From an uncultured Oscillospiraceae bacterium (GTDB lineage Bacteria > Bacillota > Clostridia > Oscillospirales > Ruminococcaceae), in assembly GCA_949741215.1 (NCBI GenBank), contig CATJLA010000072.1, forward strand, positions 1-32,750: 32,750 nt of DNA, read 5' to 3'. How positions within the stretch are numbered: position 1 is the stretch's first letter; every line of letters begins with the position of its first letter. Positions 1 to 6,552 of this stretch are shown piece after piece. The notes under the pieces were generated by a model. The model did not search any database. It was not told where the DNA came from and worked only from the letters and a program-made list of their open reading frames with translations. The position numbers and the translations under genes were made by a program.

Positions 1-172
1 ACAGCAGCCCTGCCAGCAGGCAAAATGCGTTGCCCAGCTTAATTTGGGTGGGTCCGGTGGGGGTGGGGATCGGCCCGATTTTGAAAAAGTAGGTAACAAC
101 AAAGCAAATTGCCGCCATTACACCCACAACCACCAGGTCATACGTTGTTATTTTTTTGGACGAATCAGCCAT
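1..172 (-). CDS. ECF transporter S component (5' part only)
   Basis: This is the N-terminal 57 residues of a membrane substrate-binding subunit of an energy-coupling-factor vitamin transporter; the gene runs off the left edge. The start is an ATG at 172 preceded by a strong AAGGAGGG site. A hydrophobic first helix (about residues 13-30) is followed by the segment IPTPTGPTQIKLGNAFCLLA, typical of the ECF_trnsprt S-component family. In that family the protein binds a vitamin or its precursor and works with EcfT and two EcfA ATPases. The substrate cannot be told from this fragment. It has its own promoter and an ~80-nt leader carrying the recurrent GTCC motif inside a hairpin. The family assignment is fairly secure from the conserved segment; the specificity is unknown. 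Confidence 0.75.
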   Translation of the reverse strand, partial: MADSSKKITTYDLVVVGVMAAICFVVTYFFKIGPIPTPTGPTQIKLGNAFCLLAGLL

Positions 173-193
173 AAAGCAGCCCTCCTTATTTTT

Positions 194-226
194 CCGGGGC
201 GTTTTAGGACGGTACTGCTGCCCCGG
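194..226 (-). repeat. Copy of dispersed GTCC motif in hairpin, ECF gene leader
   Basis: On the minus strand this reads CCGGGG, then CAGCAGTACCGTCCTAAAACG, then CCCCGG. The motif forms the loop of a 6-bp hairpin in the leader, about 20 nt before the start codon and just upstream of the ribosome binding site. Confidence 0.5.
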
Positions 227-257
227 GTTTTGATGTTCTTGGCTTTTTCTGGTTTAT

Positions 258-286
258 AGTATAGCTTTTTGGAGGGCGGTTTGCAA
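258..286 (-). promoter_or_regulatory. Sigma-A-type promoter of the ECF transporter gene
   Basis: The minus strand has TTGCAA (286-281), a 17-bp spacer and TATACT (263-258). The predicted transcript starts near 251 and has a leader of about 80 nt. Confidence 0.7.
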
Positions 287-534
287 AAGCTGTCCGTTTT
301 GAGGAGAAAAGAACAAAAATTGTATGGATGCATATATTTTGAATGAGAATAAAATGATTTTTATAGGATCTACCAACAGATTTCCGCACTTTAGCAGGGC
401 AAAATAGACTGCATGGTATTTTATATAAAAAAGATGCCTGAAAGCTCCAGGTGAGATGTAATAATTGTAGAAAAAGAAAATGCTGCAGACTTTTTGAGAA
501 AGCTCGAAAAAAGAAATCGGCTGTCATGTCCTAA
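287..534. other. Intergenic stretch without a recognisable gene
   Basis: This AT-rich spacer lies between the ECF promoter and the trpS-operon terminator. I see no ORF with a convincing ribosome binding site on either strand. A weak, degenerate copy of the GTCC motif (CTGTCATGTCCTAAC) sits at 521-535 on the plus strand, where no plus-strand gene follows it. Confidence 0.5.
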
Positions 535-584
535 CAAAAACCCGGAGCGGAAAGCGCTTGTTTGCGCCTTGCTCCGGGTTTTTT
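535..584 (-). terminator. Intrinsic terminator of the trpS transcription unit
   Basis: CCCGGAGC (541-548) pairs with GCTCCGGG (571-578), with an inner GCGC pairing. Minus-strand Ts lie at 540-536. There is also a T-run on the plus side (579-584), so it may work in both directions. It follows the small membrane protein gene. Confidence 0.8.
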
Positions 585-599
585 ACACAATATTTAAGG

Positions 600-812
600 C
601 TAAAAGTGAAAGCGCCAAGGAGGCTCCCGCAGGAAAAGCACCAGCAGCCCCAGGGCCGTGTAGATACAGGGAATGGACATCAACAAGGGGAGAAGCGCCA
701 GCCATTTCCTGGCGGCCTTTTTCCAGACAACCAAGGCGGCTACCAACAGAGCTCCCCCAAAGATGCCCGCTATGGCGATGCCGAGCAGTATACAAAAATA
801 GGCCAATCCCAT
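600..812 (-). CDS. Small two-helix membrane protein
   Basis: This 70-residue hypothetical protein starts at an ATG preceded by GAGAGGG. It has two hydrophobic stretches (about residues 3-28 and 38-60) separated by a basic loop (WKKAARKW), so it is probably a two-pass inner-membrane protein with a short basic/aromatic tail. I do not recognise a family. It begins 25 nt after the trpS stop codon on the same strand and is followed by a good terminator, so it is probably cotranscribed with trpS. An upstream in-frame start is possible but has no ribosome binding site and would overlap trpS. It is likely a real gene because of the site, the spacing and the hydrophobic pattern; its function is unknown. 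Confidence 0.6.
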   Translation of the reverse strand: MGLAYFCILLGIAIAGIFGGALLVAALVVWKKAARKWLALLPLLMSIPCIYTALGLLVLFLREPPWRFHF

Positions 813-837
813 GAGATTTCCCTCTCTTTTGATACAT

Positions 838-1860
838 TTAGCGTACAAAACCAAGCTTTTTATAAACCTTTTCCATGGTGCGGCGGGATATGGCTGTGGC
901 CTTTTCCGCTCCGGTACGGTAGCAGCTTTCCAGATAGGCTTTATCGCTCATCAGCTGCTGATATTTTTCCCGTACAGGCTTTAAGCCATCCGCCACGGTT
1001 TCTCCCACAGCGGCTTTGAAGTCTCCATAGCCCTTACCGGAGAAATCCCGTTCAATTTCCTCCATGGTTTTGCCGGTAAAGGCCTGATAGATGGTCATCA
1101 GATTGTTGATGCCATCCTTGCCCTCCCGATACGCTACCTCCATTTCGGAATCAGTAACCGCACGCTTAAACTTTTTTACAATGGTGCCGGGTTCATCCAG
1201 CACTAAAATAACTGCGTTTTTGTTTTCATCGGACTTGGACATCTTTTTGGTAGGGTCTGCCAGAGATTTAATCCGGCTGACCGCCTTGGGAATATAAGCC
1301 TCCGGTATGGCAAAGGTATTGCCGTACAGGCCATTAAACCGAGTGGCAACATCCCGGGTAAGCTCTACGTGCTGTTTCTGGTCGTCTCCTACCGGGATTA
1401 GCTCCGCCTGATACAGCAGAATATCCGCCGCCATCAGGGAAGGGTAGGTAAACAGGCCCGCGTTGATGTTATCCGGGTGTTTGGCGGACTTATCCTTAAA
1501 CTGCGTCATGCGGGAAAGCTCTCCAAATTGAGTATGACAGCAAAGAACCCAGTTCAGCTCTGCATGAGTAGGCACATGGCTTTGAATAAAAGCGATGCTT
1601 TTCTCCGGGTTCACCCCGCAGGCCAGCAGTAAAGCATAGCCCTCCAAAATCTTCTGCTTAAACTCCTTGGGGTCCTGCCTTACCGTAATAGCATGCATAT
1701 CCACGATGCAGTAAATGCACCGGTACTCCTCCTGCAAAGCGCCCCAATTGCGCACGGCCCCCAGATAGTTGCCCAAGGTCCAGCTGCCGGTGGGCTGTAT
1801 GCCGGAAAAGATAATCTTCTTTTTCTCCGTCTTCTGCGGTTCCATGATGGGTTGTTCCAT
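838..1860 (-). CDS. trpS: Tryptophanyl-tRNA synthetase
   Basis: This cytoplasmic class Ic aminoacyl-tRNA synthetase charges tRNA-Trp with tryptophan using ATP. The 340-residue product has the family's usual length. The HIGH-equivalent motif is TLGN at residues 28-31, after the PTGSW segment, and the second signature KMSKS is at 206-210. The DILLYQAELIPVGDDQKQHVEL segment around 146-167 is typical of TrpRS. The start is an ATG 8 nt after GAGGAG. No T-box leader is visible; the 150 nt upstream contain a copy of the GTCC motif but no clear promoter, so read-through from the aminotransferase gene upstream is possible. A small membrane protein gene follows it closely. Identification is very secure. 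Confidence 0.97.
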   Translation of the reverse strand: MEQPIMEPQKTEKKKIIFSGIQPTGSWTLGNYLGAVRNWGALQEEYRCIYCIVDMHAITVRQDPKEFKQKILEGYALLLACGVNPEKSIAFIQSHVPTHAELNWVLCCHTQFGELSRMTQFKDKSAKHPDNINAGLFTYPSLMAADILLYQAELIPVGDDQKQHVELTRDVATRFNGLYGNTFAIPEAYIPKAVSRIKSLADPTKKMSKSDENKNAVILVLDEPGTIVKKFKRAVTDSEMEVAYREGKDGINNLMTIYQAFTGKTMEEIERDFSGKGYGDFKAAVGETVADGLKPVREKYQQLMSDKAYLESCYRTGAEKATAISRRTMEKVYKKLGFVR

Positions 1861-1885
1861 GATAAAGCTCTCCTCTTTGTATCTA

Positions 1886-1910
1886 TTTTTTTCTGGGACA
1901 GGACTGCTCT
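1886..1910 (-). repeat. Copy of dispersed GTCC motif upstream of trpS
   Basis: The minus strand reads GAGCAGTCCTGTCCCAGAAA about 30 nt before the trpS start. It is a divergent copy that keeps the GCAGT half and the GTCC-purine-rich half. Confidence 0.4.
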
Positions 1911-2012
1911 TTTGTTCTCAGGCTTTTTCTTGGAGCTTCTGCAAGCTTTTTGGCGTGGGCAGGAAATTTGTTTGAGTGTGGTGAAAGGCTGGCCCACATA
2001 CTCATTGCTGCG

Positions 2013-3206
2013 CTACAGTAATTTTTTGGTAAGCTCCCCTAAAATCTCCAGGCCGCGAACAATCTGCCCGTCGCTGGGGGTAGAGTAATTTAACCGGAAA
2101 GACTGGGTGCCTGCACTTTCGTCCGCCAAAAAGGCTGTGCCAGGCACTACAGCTACCTTATGTTCTGCTACTGCCGTAGTACAGAACTTCACCATATCGG
2201 CTCCGCCCGGCAAAGTGCAGTACAAAAACAGGCCGCCCTGGGGCTTTGTATAGGCAACCGAAGGATGGAAATTCGCTTTAATACCGTCCAGCATCAGCCT
2301 GCATTTGCCGGCATATATCTGACGTAAGCGCTTCAAATGCGCCTCAATATCGCACTGTGTCATAAAGCGGTGGCAGATCATCTGTGAGAGAATGTTGGTA
2401 TGGACATCAGAGCACTGCTTGGCCACTGTAATCTTGGCAATCACCGGTTTGGGTGCGCAGACATATCCTACCCGCAGGCCGGGCGCCAGAATTTTGGAGA
2501 AGCTGCCGCAGTAAATCACCCGGTTTTCCGTATCCAAGGTTTTAATAGCGGGGATGTCCTCGCCTTCAAACCGCAGGTCGCCATAGGGGTTGTCTTCCAA
2601 AATCATCACGTTATAGCGGCAGGCCAGCTCGTAAACCGCTTTTCTCTTGGCCAGGCTCATGGTAATGCCGGAGGGGTTCTGGAAATTGGGAATCAGATAA
2701 ATCAGCTTGGCATTGGGGGTAGTTTTCAAAGCCTGCTCCAGCTTTTCAATGGAGATGCCATCCTGCTCCATCTCTACCCCCACCAGCCGGGTGTGGTAGG
2801 AGCGGAACGAGTTGAGCGAGCCGATAAAGCTGGGATCCTCACAGATCACGGCATCGCCCTCATTACAAAGAACCTTGCAGGAGAGCTCAATCCCCTGCTG
2901 TGCGCCGGAAGTAATGATCACCTCATTAGGGTTGCTGGAATTGATATGGTTGTGGCTTTTCAAAAAGTCCTTCATAACAGTAATCAAAGCCGGATAGCCC
3001 TCGGTTACAGAGTATTGCAGGGCGGCGATGGGGTTTTCCGCCAAAATTTCGGCGGTAATCCGCTGTACCTCCTGGATAGGGAAGGCGTCCGGCGCAGGGT
3101 TGCCCGCTGCAAAGGGGATCACGCTGGGGTCAGCGGTATGCTTGAGGATTTCCCGGATAGCAGAAGGCTGCAAAGAGGCGATTTTGTCCGAAAAAATGTA
3201 GTTCAT
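2013..3206 (-). CDS. PLP-dependent aminotransferase (LysN/2-aminoadipate type)
   Basis: This is a fold-type I, class I/II aminotransferase of 397 residues, cytoplasmic. The pyridoxal-phosphate lysine is K238 in SFSKILAPGLRVGY. Other landmarks are the phosphate-binding TSGAQQGIEL (99-108), the NPSG turn (177-180), the DNPYG segment (205-209) and a C-terminal arginine in FRLNYSTP. The overall pattern resembles the 2-aminoadipate/MocR-derived group rather than AspC; no N-terminal helix-turn-helix is fused. The amino-acid substrate cannot be read from sequence. The ATG start follows AAAGGAAG, and a near-consensus promoter lies just upstream. trpS begins 153 nt downstream on the same strand. Family secure, specificity open. 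Confidence 0.88.
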   Translation of the reverse strand: MNYIFSDKIASLQPSAIREILKHTADPSVIPFAAGNPAPDAFPIQEVQRITAEILAENPIAALQYSVTEGYPALITVMKDFLKSHNHINSSNPNEVIITSGAQQGIELSCKVLCNEGDAVICEDPSFIGSLNSFRSYHTRLVGVEMEQDGISIEKLEQALKTTPNAKLIYLIPNFQNPSGITMSLAKRKAVYELACRYNVMILEDNPYGDLRFEGEDIPAIKTLDTENRVIYCGSFSKILAPGLRVGYVCAPKPVIAKITVAKQCSDVHTNILSQMICHRFMTQCDIEAHLKRLRQIYAGKCRLMLDGIKANFHPSVAYTKPQGGLFLYCTLPGGADMVKFCTTAVAEHKVAVVPGTAFLADESAGTQSFRLNYSTPSDGQIVRGLEILGELTKKLL

Positions 3207-3262
3207 AAGGGGATAACTTCCTTTCTATCAGCAAGTGAAAAGAATCAAGATGAATTATAGAA

Positions 3263-3291
3263 ATTATAGCAGAACCTGCCCCGTTTGTAAA
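3263..3291 (-). promoter_or_regulatory. Promoter of the aminotransferase gene
   Basis: The minus strand has TTTACA (3291-3286), a 17-bp spacer and TATAAT (3268-3263), about 57 nt upstream of the start codon. Confidence 0.8.
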
Positions 3292-3330
3292 GCGGAGAAT
3301 TTACTGCTGGACTGTGATAAAGCAGCCGAT

Positions 3331-3360
3331 AAAAAACAGAGCCATGAAACCATGGCTCCA
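3331..3360 (-). terminator. Intrinsic terminator of the GNAT/SUKH unit
   Basis: GAGCCATG, a loop of AAAC, and CATGGCTC (3339-3358) form a perfect 8-bp hairpin, followed on the minus strand by six Ts (3336-3331). Confidence 0.85.
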
Positions 3361-3429
3361 TTGTCGTCTGCAAACTGTAGCAGGTGTGGACAGCCGCGAA
3401 ATAAACTGCCTTAAAGCCCGAACTGCATC

Positions 3430-4032
3430 TTATACAGATACTCCTGCTTTCCGCAAAACCTCCGGAGAAAGTTGGGGGAAAGGAATTACCGGAGCGGGAT
3501 TTTTGCCATGCTCCCCAATCTGCTTTTCTACCCAAAGCAGGCTGTACCAGCTGCCAAACTTATATCCGCAGTTGTGAAAAGCCCCTACCTGCGTAAAGCC
3601 CAAATGCTCGTGAAACAGCGCGCTATTTTTGGTAAGGTATGGGTCGTCCTGCTCCGGCAAGGCTATGGACGCATTCATGTTTTGGACATTCTGTGCCTGC
3701 AGTATCCGCTCTAAGACGTCATAAAGCCTGCCGCCTAACCCGGTGCGGCGCTGATCCTGCCGAATATATACGCTGACCTCCGCCGACCAGCTGCAGGCCG
3801 CCCTGCCCACAAACGTCCCGGCGTAAGCGTAGCCCACTGGCTCTCCCTGCCGCTCCGCCACAAGATAGGGGTACTGCTCCAAGGTGTGGGAGATACGTCC
3901 GGCAAATTGCTCCGGGGTAGGTACAGTGTACTCAAAGGTGATGGCGGTATGCTCAATATAAGGCCCATAAATGCCCAAAAGTGCCGGGGCATCCTCTGGC
4001 CTTGCCACCCGGATAATCTCCTTCTCATCCAT
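3430..4032 (-). CDS. GNAT N-acetyltransferase, phosphinothricin/methionine-sulfoximine type
   Basis: This 200-residue Gcn5-related acetyltransferase transfers acetyl from acetyl-CoA to a small amine. The order of elements is that of the PAT/YncA (MnaT) subgroup: the N-terminal IRVARPEDAPALLGIYGPYIEHTA, FEYTVPT, AEVSVYIRQDQRRTGLGGRLYDVL as the acetyl-CoA pyrophosphate loop (about residues 84-109), and SALFHEHLGFTQVGAFHNCGYKFG near 137-160. In this subgroup substrates include phosphinothricin, methionine sulfoximine and methionine derivatives; the natural substrate here is inferred only. The ATG follows GGGGGAG. It is the last gene of a three-gene minus-strand unit and is followed by a terminator. 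Confidence 0.82.
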   Translation of the reverse strand: MDEKEIIRVARPEDAPALLGIYGPYIEHTAITFEYTVPTPEQFAGRISHTLEQYPYLVAERQGEPVGYAYAGTFVGRAACSWSAEVSVYIRQDQRRTGLGGRLYDVLERILQAQNVQNMNASIALPEQDDPYLTKNSALFHEHLGFTQVGAFHNCGYKFGSWYSLLWVEKQIGEHGKNPAPVIPFPQLSPEVLRKAGVSV

Positions 4033-4050
4033 ACAAACTCCCCCTAACCC

Positions 4051-4074
4051 TCTTTCTCAGGACGTCGCCAAGCC
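4051..4074 (-). repeat. Copy of dispersed GTCC motif upstream of the GNAT gene
   Basis: The minus strand reads GGCGACGTCCTGAGAAAGA about 20 nt before the GNAT start, with the GACGTC core. It lies between two genes of one unit. Confidence 0.5.
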
Positions 4075-4097
4075 TTACGCCCTTTTAAGCCCCGCGC

Positions 4098-4430
4098 TTA
4101 CTTTTGGGGCAAGTCGATATAGTATTCTTCGTCATACTCCGGCAAATAAAGGTGCAGCTGATACTCCGACATCCACTCCGTCCCAAAATGGATGGTTTCC
4201 ATAAAGCCGCCCCGAGGCGTCTCCCAGATTTTTTGCTGCCAGAATCCGTTTTTCAGGTAAACAGTTGGCCGGCAGCCCCAATCATACTGGATAACCACCG
4301 TATTGGTGCCCTGAGGCGAGGTGAGTACCTCATAATCTGACCAGAACAGGGCGTTGTAGCATTGGCGCAGCAGAAAAACCGCCAGCAACGAAGGCAAAAA
4401 AGCCAGCCAAAGCAATCGTTTTTTGCCCAT
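4098..4430 (-). CDS. Membrane-anchored hypothetical protein
   Basis: This 110-residue protein of unknown function has a basic N-terminus and one hydrophobic stretch (about residues 6-22), followed by a polar domain rich in Trp and Tyr that would lie outside the membrane. A cysteine at residue 24 is not in a good lipobox, so it is more likely a signal anchor than a lipoprotein. The ATG is preceded by AGAGGA. It starts 31 nt after the SUKH-like gene and 65 nt before the GNAT gene, all on one strand, so the three are probably cotranscribed. I recognise no family. Confidence 0.55.
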   Translation of the reverse strand: MGKKRLLWLAFLPSLLAVFLLRQCYNALFWSDYEVLTSPQGTNTVVIQYDWGCRPTVYLKNGFWQQKIWETPRGGFMETIHFGTEWMSEYQLHLYLPEYDEEYYIDLPQK

Positions 4431-4461
4431 GTTTTTTCCTCTTTTCTATAATTAGGTGGTT

Positions 4462-5070
4462 CTATTCCTCTTCGTTCCACCAGATAAATTCCTGATTGAG
4501 CTGGATAAAATTGCAGTGCCGCTGAATTATGGCATCCGCTTTGTCATAGGAAATAAATGCGTACCGAAAATAGCCGCTGTCTTCCATTTTTTGTAAAGGC
4601 ATTCCGGAGATTGCGGCAAACTCCGCAAGGTAGGCTTCCGGCATCAGGCCGGCGAAAATTTCGCAATAGGCTCGAAACTCCTCCTGCATCAAGCGTCCAT
4701 GGTCGGCAAAGTAAGGTTCGTCCTTTTCCTCGGCAATCATCCCGTTGGCGGCATATTCTATTATGCTGCGGAAAAGGGCGTCTTGAAAGCTTTTGGCGTA
4801 ATACTGGCCGTCGCCGGTATCGTGGTAGCAGATTGCTATAATAGGCTCGCTACTGCCGTTTTCCACAAACATCCAGTGATCCCCGCCGCTGTTAAAGGCG
4901 AAGGGCAGCATATTTTCCGGCATACCTTCCTCCGGTGTATAGTGCAGCAGGTCATTGTAATCCATCCACTCCATGTTGTCCAGAAAAAGGGCATGGCCCG
5001 TGTCGTAGTCAAAGCGGCCCTGGTTGCGCAAAGTATGGTATAAAGGGGGTATTTTAGTAAGATCAAACAT
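4462..5070 (-). CDS. SUKH (SMI1/KNR4)-like protein
   Basis: This cytoplasmic protein of 202 residues starts at an ATG placed well after AAGGAGG. Its first half resembles the SUKH fold: MLPFAFNSGGDHWMFVENG (about residues 54-72) followed by PIIAICYHDTGDGQYYAKSF matches the usual 'lPFa..ggGd....d' and 'i....h..g.....s..d' pattern. The C-terminal half is helical and acidic and ends in IWWNEEE. SUKH proteins are often immunity proteins of contact-dependent or polymorphic toxins, but many are orphan housekeeping proteins. No toxin gene is next to it here. It heads a unit with the membrane-anchored hypothetical protein and the GNAT, from a good promoter. Family assignment is moderate; function is not assigned. 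Confidence 0.55.
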   Translation of the reverse strand: MFDLTKIPPLYHTLRNQGRFDYDTGHALFLDNMEWMDYNDLLHYTPEEGMPENMLPFAFNSGGDHWMFVENGSSEPIIAICYHDTGDGQYYAKSFQDALFRSIIEYAANGMIAEEKDEPYFADHGRLMQEEFRAYCEIFAGLMPEAYLAEFAAISGMPLQKMEDSGYFRYAFISYDKADAIIQRHCNFIQLNQEFIWWNEEE

Positions 5071-5097
5071 GGTTAAAACCTCCTTTTTATGGTAAAA

Positions 5098-5126
5098 AGT
5101 ATAGCACAGAGCCGGGCCGGCTGCAA
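5098..5126 (-). promoter_or_regulatory. Promoter of the SUKH-like gene unit
   Basis: The minus strand has TTGCAG (5126-5121), 17 bp, and TATACT (5103-5098) with an extended-minus-10 TGC. It starts directly after the tRNA terminator. Confidence 0.75.
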
Positions 5127-5160
5127 CAAAAAACGCCCCCATAGCAGGAGGCGCTTTTTA
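5127..5160 (-). terminator. Terminator after the tRNA genes
   Basis: On the minus strand a GCGCCTCC...GGGGGCG hairpin is followed by TTTTTT. Ts also flank it on the plus strand. It separates the tRNA genes from the SUKH unit. Confidence 0.75.
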
Positions 5161-5171
5161 TTGCAGTGATA

Positions 5172-5245
5172 TGGGCCTTCGGGGACTCGAACCCTGGACC
5201 GACCGGTTATGAGCCGGTTGCTCTAACCAACTGAGCTAAAGGCCC
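5172..5245 (-). tRNA. tRNA with CAU anticodon, probably tRNA-Ile2
   Basis: This 74-nt cloverleaf has the 7-bp acceptor stem GGGCCTT/AAGGCCC, TAGCTCAG, the anticodon stem-loop ACCGG-CTCATAA-CCGGT and GGTTCGAGTCC in the T arm. The anticodon is CAU. The GGGCCTTTAGCTCAGTTGG start and the CTCATAA loop look like the lysidine-modified isoleucine tRNA that reads AUA rather than elongator Met, though elongator Met is not excluded. The 3' CCA is not encoded. Confidence 0.85.
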
Positions 5246-5253
5246 TGATTTCA

Positions 5254-5288
5254 GAAGAAAAGCCCGGAGTACCAACCGGCTCCGGGCC
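5254..5288 (-). terminator. Terminator-like hairpin between the two tRNA genes
   Basis: GCCCGGAG (5287-5280) pairs with CTCCGGGC (5269-5262) across a 10-nt loop and is followed by TTTTCTTCT. Only 8 nt separate it from the tRNA-Ile2 5' end. It may be a partial terminator or a processing structure. Confidence 0.55.
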
Positions 5289-5296
5289 TTATCTGG

Positions 5297-5372
5297 TGGC
5301 TCCTCAAGTAGGGCTCGAACCTACGACCCTGCGGTTAACAGCCGCATGCTCTGCCAGCTGAGCTATTGAGGA
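5297..5372 (-). tRNA. tRNA-Asn (GUU)
   Basis: This 73-nt cloverleaf plus an encoded CCA has acceptor TCCTCAA/TTGAGGA with discriminator G, TAGCTCAGCTGGCAGAGC in the D arm, anticodon stem-loop TGCGG-CTGTTAA-CCGCA (anticodon GTT) and T arm GTAGG-TTCGAGC-CCTAC. It is the first gene after a near-perfect promoter. Confidence 0.95.
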
Positions 5373-5386
5373 ATATTACACCGGTT

Positions 5387-5415
5387 ATTATAGCAAAAGA
5401 ATCGCCCGGCGTCAA
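5387..5415 (-). promoter_or_regulatory. tRNA promoter
   Basis: The minus strand has TTGACG (5415-5410), a 17-bp spacer and TATAAT (5392-5387), 15 nt before the tRNA-Asn gene. Confidence 0.9.
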
Positions 5416-5450
5416 GGGGGGAAAGGGGCAATCCCGCAATTTTTTTGTTT

Positions 5451-5472
5451 CCTTTTTGGCGGACGTAAGCAC
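5451..5472 (-). repeat. Copy of dispersed GTCC motif upstream of the tRNA promoter
   Basis: The minus strand reads GTGCTTACGTCCGCCAAAAA, about 35 nt upstream of the -35 box, so it is not part of the tRNA transcript from that promoter. A further GACGTC core lies at 5542-5547. Confidence 0.45.
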
Positions 5473-5573
5473 ATTTTGTCCACCTTTTGCCCCAAACTGC
5501 CGTGCCGCCCCTGCCAAAAGCGCAGGAACGCCTGCAAAAGCGACGTCCCTGCAAAACAAAAGGCTGTAACGGG

Positions 5574-6419
5574 CTATTTTTTCACTACAGGAATCCAAAC
5601 CTCATACTTGGCATTCTGGGGGTCGGGGTTCAGGTAAACCTCGATGTCCGGTGCGTTGCCGTACTCATAGCCGGAGGTGGGCGACCATTCGGTAATAATT
5701 CGCTGCTCCAGCTCCTGGATTGACTGGTTTGTCCCTTCCCCGGGAAAAATGGCCCAGGTGGCTGCCGGTACTATATATTCTTCCAGGCCCTCTGCCTGCT
5801 GGGAGGTGGGTACCGCAATATAATACCGCCACTGCTCCCCATCGTTGCAGGTGCTTACCCCCAGCACCCCCATGGGCGGTGCGTCCATCATGGCAATCAG
5901 CCGCTGCAGCGTTCCGTCTATTGAGATTTCCTGCCATTTTTGGGGGATAACCGCAAAGTTCTTCTCAATATCCTTTTCCAGCGGCACCGAAACCCCTACA
6001 ATCCGAAAAGCGCCCTTTGTTTCAATCCGATAATTCATCTCTTCTACCCCTTTTACCGTAATTTTAAACCGAATGGGTGGGAAGGACTTTACCGATACCC
6101 CCTCATTTCTCACAACGGAGGGGGCAATTCCGTGGACAGACTGAAACGCCCGGTTAAACGCGGTAGGGGAATTATAGCCGTATTTCCCCGCCACGTCAAT
6201 AATTTTCGCCTCCTTTTCCCGCAAATCCACTGCTGCGAGGGACATTTTCCGCCTGCGGATGTACTCAGAGAGCGGAACCCCCGCCATATAAGCGAACATC
6301 CGCTGAAAATGGTAGGACGAGCAGCAGGCGATTCGTCCCAGCGCCTCATAGTCCAGCTTTTCGGTCAGGGTTTGCTCCAGGTAATCAATGGCCTGGTTCA
6401 TCCGGTCTATCCATTCCAT
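5574..6419 (-). CDS. AraC-family regulator with GyrI-like effector domain
   Basis: This 281-residue transcription regulator has a two-helix-turn-helix AraC domain in the first ~105 residues (AIDYLEQTLTEKLDYEALGRIACCSSYHFQRMFAYMAG and IIDVAGKYGYNSPTAFNRAFQSVHG), then a GyrI/BmrR-like ligand-binding domain (about residues 120-281, starting FKITVKGVEEMNYRIETKGAFRIVGV and ending DIEVYLNPDPQNAKYEVWIPV). This architecture (Rob/SoxS-like relatives) senses small hydrophobic or cationic drugs or metabolites. I prefer the ATG at 6419, which is 9 nt after AAAGGAG; a TTG three codons earlier abuts the site. No obvious partner gene such as an efflux pump is adjacent, so the target is unknown. Confidence 0.85.
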   Translation of the reverse strand: MEWIDRMNQAIDYLEQTLTEKLDYEALGRIACCSSYHFQRMFAYMAGVPLSEYIRRRKMSLAAVDLREKEAKIIDVAGKYGYNSPTAFNRAFQSVHGIAPSVVRNEGVSVKSFPPIRFKITVKGVEEMNYRIETKGAFRIVGVSVPLEKDIEKNFAVIPQKWQEISIDGTLQRLIAMMDAPPMGVLGVSTCNDGEQWRYYIAVPTSQQAEGLEEYIVPAATWAIFPGEGTNQSIQELEQRIITEWSPTSGYEYGNAPDIEVYLNPDPQNAKYEVWIPVVKK

Positions 6420-6497
6420 TCTGTCCAACTCCTTTTATCCGTCCTTCTGTTTTCAGTATAGCCGAAACAAAAGGGGCTTTCCTCTCTGTATCTGCAC

Positions 6498-6531
6498 AAA
6501 AAAGAGAGCCTGGATTTTTCTCAGACTCTCC
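6498..6531 (-). terminator. Terminator of degV
   Basis: On the minus strand GAGAGTCTG and CAGGCTCTC form a 9-bp hairpin with one mismatch, followed by six Ts (6503-6498). It lies 22 nt after the degV stop codon. Confidence 0.85.
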
Positions 6532-6552
6532 TTTTAGCACCGCAATATTAGG

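Noticed and set aside
1861-2012. Possible T-box leaders of trpS and valS
   Set aside because: The trpS upstream region has no T-box core or terminator, and the valS leader is only ~68 nt.
2400-3260. A 286-codon open frame on the plus strand opposite the aminotransferase gene
   Set aside because: It is antisense to a clear aminotransferase, has no family motif or good ribosome binding site, and runs over the aminotransferase promoter.
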